The position numbers and the translations under genes were made by a program. Source: an uncultured Eubacteriales bacterium (GTDB taxonomy: Bacteria; Bacillota; Clostridia; Oscillospirales; Oscillospiraceae). From it: a stretch of DNA of 64,000 bases. Of this stretch, positions 58,275 through 64,000 are shown one piece after another. The stretch spans positions 1-64,000 of the forward strand of contig UQSF01000001.1 in NCBI GenBank assembly GCA_900543625.1, given 5' to 3'. Under the pieces are notes generated by a model that saw nothing but the letters and a program-made list of their open reading frames with translations, ran no database searches and was not told the DNA's origin. Numbering within the stretch: the stretch's first letter is position 1; each line of letters begins with the position of its first letter.

Positions 58275-59483
58275 TCAGCCGCTTTCCGGCATGTCCACAA
58301 TGCCGTGCGCGAGCTTGAGCTGCAAAATACGCAGCACGCTCTCGTCGAGTGCCGCGCGCGAGAGCGTCCCGTCGGCGAGCGCCTTTTCGATGGCCGCGAC
58401 CGTGCCGGGTACGTCGCTGATCTCGAGCAGCATATCGTTTCCGGCGGCAAGGGCGAGCACGGCCTTCTCCCCGTCGGTGTACTGCGCGAGCGCCTGCATC
58501 TGCAGCCCGTCCGTGACGATCACGCCGCGAAAGCCGAGGTCGTAGCGCAGCAGATTCGTGACGATCTTGTGCGACACGGAGGCGGGCACATCGTCCATCG
58601 TCGGCACGGTCAGATGCCCGACCATGACCATGTCCGCTCTGGCGGCGATGCCGGAGACGAACGGCTTGAGATCCTCCTGCCGCAGCTGCGGCAGCGTCTT
58701 GTCGACCGTGGCGGCGCCGTCATGTGAGTCGGTTTTTGTGCTCCCGTGGCCGGGGAAGTGCTTCAGGCAGCAGATGACGCCCCCGTCGTGAAAGCCCTTG
58801 ACGGCGGCGGCGACAAGCTCTGCCGCCTCGTCATAGTCGTCGCTGTAGGCGCGGTCGCCGATGGCGTTGCTGCGCTTGTTCGTCCAGACGTCGGCCACGG
58901 GCGCAAAGTCCGTGTTGAAGCCGTAGGCCGCGATGTCGCGCGCGATGGTCTGCGCATTGTCGTGCGCGCCCTGCGTACCCTGTGCGCGGTAGCTGTACAT
59001 GCTGCCGAGCTTCGTCGTGCCGACGGTGTTCATCAGCCGCGCGACGCGGCCGCCCTCCTCGTCGACCGAGATGAGCGGCGCCGTTTTGCACCCGTTCGAA
59101 AGCGCAGCGGTGAGCGCTGCAAGCTGTTCGCCGGAGGTCATGTTCCCCGCCGAGAGCAGCAGACCGCCGACGGGGTAGGCACGCAGCGCAGCGGCGAGTT
59201 CGTCCGTCATGCCCGTGACGGCGCTGCCGCCGGTGAGCGCCTCCGGGTGTACGATCAGCAGCTGGCAGATCTTCTCCTGCGTGGTCATGCCGTCGAGCAG
59301 CGTCTGCGCCGCATCCTTGCGCACCTCGGCCGAGGTACGCGGCGTGGGCGAGGGCTGCGCGGCATCCTGTCCGCGCCGGACGCATATGACCACGAGCACG
59401 ACCGCCAGCACCGTGAGCACGAGCAGGTATGCGAGTGCGCGCCAATTTTGTTTTGCAATTGTCCAAAAATCATTTCGGTTCAT
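58275..59483 (-). CDS. Membrane-anchored glycoside hydrolase family 3 (NagZ-like)
   Basis: A 402-residue protein with an N-terminal membrane anchor (YLLVLTVLAVVLVVICV, about 19-35), a Ser/Pro linker and a GH3 catalytic domain. It shows the substrate and general acid loop KHFPGHGSTKTDSHDG (His) and the nucleophile Asp in VIVTDGLQM. This matches beta-N-acetylglucosaminidases that act on muropeptides. ATGGAGGC context gives a good ribosome-binding site at 59483. Confidence 0.92.
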   Translation of the reverse strand: MNRNDFWTIAKQNWRALAYLLVLTVLAVVLVVICVRRGQDAAQPSPTPRTSAEVRKDAAQTLLDGMTTQEKICQLLIVHPEALTGGSAVTGMTDELAAALRAYPVGGLLLSAGNMTSGEQLAALTAALSNGCKTAPLISVDEEGGRVARLMNTVGTTKLGSMYSYRAQGTQGAHDNAQTIARDIAAYGFNTDFAPVADVWTNKRSNAIGDRAYSDDYDEAAELVAAAVKGFHDGGVICCLKHFPGHGSTKTDSHDGAATVDKTLPQLRQEDLKPFVSGIAARADMVMVGHLTVPTMDDVPASVSHKIVTNLLRYDLGFRGVIVTDGLQMQALAQYTDGEKAVLALAAGNDMLLEISDVPGTVAAIEKALADGTLSRAALDESVLRILQLKLAHGIVDMPESG

Positions 59484-59542
59484 GCCTCCATTTTACCGCA
59501 CCGGCGGCAAAAACGCAACGCCGTCTCCTCGACGCGCCGGAC

Positions 59543-59571
59543 TTGTTTCGTTCACAAATATGTGCTATAAT
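59543..59571 (+). promoter_or_regulatory. Promoter of the CobW-type operon
   Basis: TTGTTT (59543-59548) and TATAAT (59566-59571), 17 bases apart. Confidence 0.75.
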
Positions 59572-59585
59572 AATGGACAAAATTT

Positions 59586-59600
59586 TGGGGTGTGACCCCA
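59586..59600 (+). promoter_or_regulatory. Inverted repeat in the leader of the CobW-type operon
   Basis: TGGGGT and ACCCCA around GTG, about 8 bases after the expected transcription start. It could be an operator or a small RNA hairpin. It does not resemble the Bacillus Zur box. Confidence 0.45.
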
Positions 59601-59621
59601 GACAGGAAGTGTTCGATTCTT

Positions 59622-60773
59622 ATGACAAAAATTGATATTTTCTCCGGTTTTCTCGGCGCCGGCAAGACCACGCTGATCAAAAAGCTGATCGCCGAGGCGT
59701 ACACGGGTGAAAAGATTGTGCTGATCGAAAACGAGTTCGGCGAGATCGCCATCGACGGCGGCTTTCTCAAGGACTCCGGCGTGCAGATCAACGAGATGAA
59801 CTCCGGCTGCATCTGCTGCAGCCTCGTGGGTGACTTTGCCGACGCGCTGCAGAAGGTGCTGGCACAGTTTCACCCAGACCGCATCCTCATCGAGCCCTCG
59901 GGCGTCGGCAAGCTCAGCGACGTCATCCGCGCGGTGCAGGGCGTGCAGTCCGATGAGCTGGTGCTCAACGGCTTCACGACTGTGGTCGATGCCAACAAGT
60001 GCAGGATGTATATGAAAAACTTCGGTGAGTTCTTCAACAACCAGGTCGAGAACGCGAGCGCCATCATCCTCTCGCGCACCGAGGGCATCCGCCCCGAGAA
60101 GCTCGACGCCGCCGTGGCGCTGCTGCGTGAGAAAAACCCGACCGCGACCATCGTGACAACGCCCTGGACAGAGCTCGACGGCAAGCAGATCCTCCAGACG
60201 ATGGAGCGCCGCGATACGCTCTCGGCCGAGCTCGAGCACCTCAAGGCCGAGGCCGCCGAGGAGGATGAGGACGAGCACGAGCACCATCACCATCATCACG
60301 ACGATGATGACGATCACGCCTGCTGCTGCGGCCATCATCATGACCATGACGAAGATGATGACGATGAGCATGAGCATCATCATGACCACGATGACCATGA
60401 CCACGACCACTGCTGCGATCACGACCATGATCATCACGACCATGACCACGACCACTGCTGCGGCCACGATCATGACCACCATCATCACCACGCCGACGAG
60501 GTGTTCACGAGCTGGGGCACGGAGACGCCGCGCAAGTACACCGACGACGAGATCCGCACCGCGCTCGACGCGCTCATCAACGAGCACCGCTACGGCATCG
60601 TTCTGCGCGCCAAGGGCATCGTGCCCGCGACCGACGGCGGCTGGATCCACTTTGACTATGTGCCCGGCGAGTCCGATGTCCGCCGCGGCAGCGCGCAGGT
60701 CACCGGCCGCGTGTGCGTGATCGGTTCGCATCTGGCGGAGGATGCGCTGAAGGAGCTGTTCCACATTGGCTGA
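59622..60773 (+). CDS. CobW-type GTPase metallochaperone with a His/Asp-rich tract
   Basis: A 383-residue COG0523 protein: Walker A GFLGAGKTTLI (9-19), ENEFGEIAID, the metal-binding CICC (63-66) and the C-terminal CobW_C domain (about 310-383). Between them (about 216-291) lies a very dense His/Asp/Glu/Cys region with HHHHHH and repeated DHDHD and CCCG-like pieces. The family delivers metals, often zinc, to target enzymes. The usual NKxD guanine motif is replaced by SRTEG. The start at 59622 gives the family start MTKIDIFSGFLG; GTG 59592 is also in frame. Confidence 0.9.
   Translation: MTKIDIFSGFLGAGKTTLIKKLIAEAYTGEKIVLIENEFGEIAIDGGFLKDSGVQINEMNSGCICCSLVGDFADALQKVLAQFHPDRILIEPSGVGKLSDVIRAVQGVQSDELVLNGFTTVVDANKCRMYMKNFGEFFNNQVENASAIILSRTEGIRPEKLDAAVALLREKNPTATIVTTPWTELDGKQILQTMERRDTLSAELEHLKAEAAEEDEDEHEHHHHHHDDDDDHACCCGHHHDHDEDDDDEHEHHHDHDDHDHDHCCDHDHDHHDHDHDHCCGHDHDHHHHHADEVFTSWGTETPRKYTDDEIRTALDALINEHRYGIVLRAKGIVPATDGGWIHFDYVPGESDVRRGSAQVTGRVCVIGSHLAEDALKELFHIG
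60270..60495 (+). repeat. Low-complexity His/Asp codon repeat
   Basis: Repeated CAC/CAT, GAC/GAT and GAG codons, including several near-direct copies of GACCATGACCACGAC and two GACCACTGCTGC units. It is prone to slippage and length variation. Confidence 0.8.
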
Positions 60774-61731
60774 TAAAAAACAGCAGGCGCCGGACGTTCC
60801 GGTCTATCTCTTCACCGGCTTCCTCGAGGCCGGTAAAACGAAGTTCATTCAGGAGACCCTCGAGGACGACCGCTTCCACAAGGGTGAGCGCACGCTGCTG
60901 CTGCTGTGCGAAGAGGGCGAGGAGGTCTATGAGCCGGACAGATTCTGCGCCGGAAATGTCTATGTGCGCAATGTCGACGAGGAGTCTGAGCTCACGCGCG
61001 ACTATCTGCTCGCGCTGCAGGATGAGCTGCACCCCGAGCGCGTGCTCGTGGAGTACAACGGTATGTGGATGCTCGACTCGCTCTATGGCAACCTGCCGGA
61101 AAACTGGGCGGTCGCGCAGGAGTTTCTCTTCTGCGATGCGACGACGTTCGTGAGCTACAATGCGAATATGCGCCAGCTCACGGTCGACAAGCTCAAGAGC
61201 GCCGAGCTTGTCGTGCTCAACCGCTACAACGACAGCATGGATCGCATGGAGATGCACCGCATCATCCGCGCCATCTCCCGCCGCTGCGACATCGCGTATG
61301 AGTACACCGACGGCAAGGTCGTCTATGACGACATCGAAGACCCGCTGCCGTTTGACGTCGATGCGCCGGTCATCGAGATCGAGGACCGCGACTTCGCCCT
61401 CTGGTACCGCGACATGTCCGAGGAGCCAAAGAAATACGACGGCAAGACCATCGAGGTCAAGTGCCGCTGCCTCGTGCGCAAGAACGTGCCGAAGGGCTGC
61501 TTCATCGCCGGGCGGCACATCATGACCTGCTGCGTGCAGGACATTCAGTTCGCGGGCGTCGTGTGCGTGTGGGAGCACGCCGATGAGATCCGCAACGACG
61601 AGTGGGCCATCATCACGGCCCGGCTGGACTACAAGTTCCACCGCGCCTACGGCCGCAAGGGCCCCGTGTTCACGGTGCAGTCCGTGCAGGAGGTCGAAAA
61701 GCCGGAGGAACCGGTGGCCACGTTCTATTAA
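60766..61731 (+). CDS. CobW-like P-loop domain fused to a YcgQ (TIGR03943/DUF1980)-type domain
   Basis: A 321-residue protein. The N-terminal part (about 1-190) resembles a CobW GTPase with Walker A GFLEAGKTKFIQ (18-29) but lacks the CxCC metal motif. The C-terminal part (about 205-321) contains KTIEVKCRCLVRKNVPKG and RHIMTCCVQDIQFAGVV, matching the C-terminal domain of YcgQ/TIGR03943 proteins. In Bacillus, ycgQ and its permease partner ycgR are linked to zinc starvation. The TTG start at 60766 overlaps the previous stop and follows AAGGAG. A metal-transfer role is inferred. Confidence 0.82.
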   Translation: MADKKQQAPDVPVYLFTGFLEAGKTKFIQETLEDDRFHKGERTLLLLCEEGEEVYEPDRFCAGNVYVRNVDEESELTRDYLLALQDELHPERVLVEYNGMWMLDSLYGNLPENWAVAQEFLFCDATTFVSYNANMRQLTVDKLKSAELVVLNRYNDSMDRMEMHRIIRAISRRCDIAYEYTDGKVVYDDIEDPLPFDVDAPVIEIEDRDFALWYRDMSEEPKKYDGKTIEVKCRCLVRKNVPKGCFIAGRHIMTCCVQDIQFAGVVCVWEHADEIRNDEWAIITARLDYKFHRAYGRKGPVFTVQSVQEVEKPEEPVATFY

Positions 61732-61744
61732 GTGCATAAACACA

Positions 61745-61777
61745 AAAAATCAGCCGCCCGCAGGGCGGCTGATTTTT
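61745..61777. terminator. Bidirectional terminator after the CobW-type operon
   Basis: A perfect 15-bp stem (AAAAATCAGCCGCCC) with GCA loop, A-run left and T-run right; between convergent genes. Confidence 0.92.
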
Positions 61778-61789
61778 CTTTTCCGGAAT

Positions 61790-62608
61790 TCAGTTTTCCG
61801 TGCCCTCTGCCGTGGACAGCAGGACGCGGTCGTTGTCAAACGCCGTGCCCGCCTGAGCGGCAAAGGCATCGAGCAGGCCCTGCACGGTCATGCCCGCGCG
61901 CTGCGCCCCGGAGACGTCGAGCACGATGCGCCCGGCGTCCATCATGAGCGTGCGCGAGCCGAGCTCGAGCGCCTGGTGCATATTGTGCGTGATCATGAGG
62001 CAGGAGATGCTGCGCTCGGAGACGATGCTGCGCGTGAGCGCGAGCACCTTGTCGGCCGTCACGGGGTCGAGCGCTGCCGTGTGCTCGTCGAGCAGCAGCA
62101 GCTCGGGCGTGACCATGGTGGCCATGAGCAGCGTCAGCGCCTGCCGCTGACCGCCGGAGAGCAGGCCGACGGGCGTGTTCATGCGCTCCTCGAGCCCCAT
62201 GTCGAGCTGGGCGAGCGCATCGCGGAAGAATTCCCGGTCCTTGCGGCTGACGCGGCGCAGCTGTTTGTGCTTTTCCGGCGCGCGCAGATACGCCACGGCG
62301 AGATTTTCCTCAATGGTCATGTGCGGCGCGGTGCCCTTGAGCGGGTCCTGAAACAGGTGGCCGATGCGGCGGCTGCGCTTGTGCGGCGGCAGGAACGTGA
62401 TGTCCCGCCCGTCGAGCCGGAGGATGCCGTCATCGACGTAGAACATACCGGCGATGGCGTTGAAGAGCGTGCTCTTGCCCGCGCCGTTCGAGCCGACGAT
62501 GGTGGCAAATTCTCCGTCGGCGAGCGTGAGCGACAGGTCGCACAGGGCGCGCTTTTCGTTCACCGTTCCGGCGTTGAATGTCTTGCTGACGTGGGAAAGC
62601 TCAAGCAT
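61790..62608 (-). CDS. ABC transporter ATP-binding protein (TrpXYZ-type system)
   Basis: A 272-residue ABC ATPase: Walker A GSNGAGKST, LFQDP Q-loop, LLSGGQRQALTL, LLLDEHTAALDP (with the His typical of this subfamily in place of Pro) and the switch MITHN. It pairs with the permease whose gene it overlaps by 8 bases. ATG 62608 is 9 bases from AAGGGGG; ATG 62617 is too close. Confidence 0.9.
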   Translation of the reverse strand: MLELSHVSKTFNAGTVNEKRALCDLSLTLADGEFATIVGSNGAGKSTLFNAIAGMFYVDDGILRLDGRDITFLPPHKRSRRIGHLFQDPLKGTAPHMTIEENLAVAYLRAPEKHKQLRRVSRKDREFFRDALAQLDMGLEERMNTPVGLLSGGQRQALTLLMATMVTPELLLLDEHTAALDPVTADKVLALTRSIVSERSISCLMITHNMHQALELGSRTLMMDAGRIVLDVSGAQRAGMTVQGLLDAFAAQAGTAFDNDRVLLSTAEGTEN

Positions 62609-63536
62609 CGTTCTCATCCCCCTTTCCGGACAGGGCGCGCAGCTTGCGCGCGTTGGAGCGGATCTTTGCCAGATGGACATAGTCCTTCATATTCGGTGCG
62701 GCAATGGCGACGGCGACGATGACGGCGGAGACGAGCTTGAAGTACTCGGCCGAGATGTTCAGCCGCAGCGCCAGCGCGATGATCAGGCGGTAGACGATGC
62801 TGCCGAGCACGACGCAGACGACGCGCTTGCCGATCCCGCCGCGGCGGCCGGCAAAGACCTCGCCGATGATCAGACTCGCCAGCGCGATCGTGACCATGCC
62901 GGTGCCGAGGTTGATGTCGCAGAACTTGTTGTACTCACCGATCAGGCAGCCGGAGAGCGCCGTGAGGGCGTTGGCGAGGCACAGGCCGATCGTGATGGTG
63001 ACCTTGGGGTTGATGGAGGAGGCGCTGACCATGTCGAGACTGTCGCCCGTCGCGCGGATGGAAAGTCCGAGCGACGTGCCGAAAAACCGGATGAGCACGA
63101 CTGCGATCACGACCAGCAACAGCGCGAGCAGCACCAGCGTGCTCCACTGGCTGCCGCCGGTGAGTGCCTTAAAGAGCGAAAAGACCGTATCGCGCCCCGT
63201 GATGGACACGTTGGATGAAAAGCCCATGACCGCGAGGTTGATCGTGTACAGGCCGGTGTTCGAGATGATGCCGGCGAGGATGCTCTCCACGCCGAGGCGC
63301 GTCTGCAAAAAGGCGGTGATGAAGCCCGAGAGCACACCCGCGGCCATGGCCGCAGGCAGCGCCAGAAGCGGATGCCCCGCGATGGTGAGCATCGCGCCCA
63401 CGGCACAGCCGAGCGTAAAGCAGCCGTCGGTCGACAGGTCTGCAATGTTCAGGATGGAAAAGCTGATGAACAGCGCCAGCGCGACGAGGCCGTAAATCAG
63501 GCCGACCTCAAGCGCGGTCTTCAACACTGTCAGCAT
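62601..63536 (-). CDS. ABC transporter permease (TrpY-type)
   Basis: A 311-residue membrane protein with about nine spans and the branched-chain amino-acid permease pattern: LIYGLVALALFISFSILNIA at the start, GFITAFLQTRLGVESILAGI and NKFCDINLGTGMVTIALASL. Part of a TrpXYZ-like importer. Such systems carry aromatic amino acids or related small molecules; the T-box that often controls them would lie outside the window. GAAGGAGG precedes the ATG. Confidence 0.92.
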   Translation of the reverse strand: MLTVLKTALEVGLIYGLVALALFISFSILNIADLSTDGCFTLGCAVGAMLTIAGHPLLALPAAMAAGVLSGFITAFLQTRLGVESILAGIISNTGLYTINLAVMGFSSNVSITGRDTVFSLFKALTGGSQWSTLVLLALLLVVIAVVLIRFFGTSLGLSIRATGDSLDMVSASSINPKVTITIGLCLANALTALSGCLIGEYNKFCDINLGTGMVTIALASLIIGEVFAGRRGGIGKRVVCVVLGSIVYRLIIALALRLNISAEYFKLVSAVIVAVAIAAPNMKDYVHLAKIRSNARKLRALSGKGDENDA

Positions 63537-63564
63537 AAACGCCCCTCCTTCGGAATGTCAGATA

Positions 63565-64000
63565 TCAGTCAAAATTCTGCTGCGTGGTCGTCTCGAGCAC
63601 GGAGCTGCACTTGCCGTCAAACGCCTGCTTGACAGCCGCAAGGTCGTAGCCGAGCGCGGTGCAGCTGTCCGTATTGATCATGGCGATGCCGTTATCGAAG
63701 GTCGCGACCGGCAGCGTGGCGGGGCTCTTGCCGTCGACCAGCACCTGCACGACCATGTCGGCCGTCATCTTGCCGAGCGCGGTGTAATCCACACCGTAGC
63801 CGACGAACGCGCCGTTGAGTGCGAAGGAGTCAGCGCCGCAGTACTGCGGGATCTTGGCGTTGAGGAACTTCTCGTAGATGGCAAGCTCTGCGGTCATGAC
63901 GGTGTTGTCGGTCGGAGTAAAGACGGCGTCGACCTTTTCGGCGATGAGCGCGTCAACGGCGGAGGTGATCTCGTCGGTGGTCGTGCCGGTCTTCTCTACG
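63565..64000 (-). CDS. ABC transporter substrate-binding protein (TrpX-type), 3' part
   Basis: The C-terminal 144 or so residues are visible; the start lies beyond the window. The sequence DEITSAVDALIAEKVDAVFT, the PTDNTV motif and YGVDYTALGKMTADMVVQVL match the ABC_sub_bind lipoprotein family. It feeds the permease and ATPase downstream (29-base gap). Confidence 0.9.
   Translation of the reverse strand, partial: VEKTGTTTDEITSAVDALIAEKVDAVFTPTDNTVMTAELAIYEKFLNAKIPQYCGADSFALNGAFVGYGVDYTALGKMTADMVVQVLVDGKSPATLPVATFDNGIAMINTDSCTALGYDLAAVKQAFDGKCSSVLETTTQQNFD

Noticed and set aside
60288..60490. CRISPR-like array in the His-rich region
   Set aside because: The repeats are in-frame His/Asp codons within a CobW-type gene without regular unique spacers.

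Overview
The window is a GC-rich chromosomal stretch of a spore-forming, anaerobe-type Bacillota. The ylxM-ffh-rpsP-khpA-rimM-trmD order, the yabP-yabQ-divIC-yabR sporulation and division cluster, an ECF transporter module next to truA, many S-layer homology (SLH) surface proteins and a TrpXYZ-type ABC transporter all fit an Oscillospiraceae-like gut bacterium. This placement is inferred from gene content; no rRNA, tRNA or CRISPR array was seen.

Layout. 0-7 kb: translation and secretion housekeeping genes (ylxM, ffh, rpsP, khpA, rimM, a trmD-acetyltransferase fusion, rsmA), then yabP/yabQ/divIC/yabR. 7-15 kb: a 2-hydroxyacid dehydrogenase, two very short genes that share a conserved leader, and two divergent SLH proteins with BspA-type leucine-rich repeats and CxxC repeats. 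15.4-29.4 kb: a 14-kb phage structural cassette on the minus strand (terminase, portal, scaffold-like protein, Prp-like protease, N4-gp56-type capsid, tail-like proteins, amidase, holin). It is driven by one strong promoter and has no integrase, repressor or replication genes. 29.6-37 kb: two SLH hydrolases (C39-like and lipase-like), a TetR regulator, a zinc-ribbon membrane protein with a 20-bp operator palindrome, a third copy of the short leader gene, and a GNAT protein. 37-43 kb: efp, an M24 peptidase, a two-component system with a GerMN lipoprotein, and a D,D-carboxypeptidase. 43.7-54.6 kb: an rRNA-type methyltransferase, ecfA1-ecfA2-ecfT-truA, a DUF5711 protein, CvpA, a zinc-finger Clp ATPase, a macrodomain protein, an RluA-type synthase, a rhomboid and a DUF523 protein, many with overlapping start and stop codons. 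54.8-64 kb: an SLH/L,D-transpeptidase, an acyl-ACP thioesterase, a NUDIX hydrolase, a membrane-anchored GH3 enzyme, a two-gene CobW-type metal-chaperone operon with an extreme His/Asp tract, and a TrpXYZ-type ABC transporter cut by the window end.

Two signals stand out beyond ordinary genes. (1) An interspersed intergenic repeat of about 200 bp (copies near 8.6, 15.2, 23.1, 37.1, 43.5 kb and a divergent one near 35.6 kb) folds into up to five stems. The stems are kept by compensatory base changes between copies, and four copies sit between two near-identical terminator hairpins. (2) Three small genes of 36-44 codons (8178-8288, 8812-8946, 35328-35453) share the pattern LxLAxxILxxC, a conserved structured leader of about 80 nt and an identical ribosome-binding region, which suggests an undescribed small-protein family with a cis-acting RNA.
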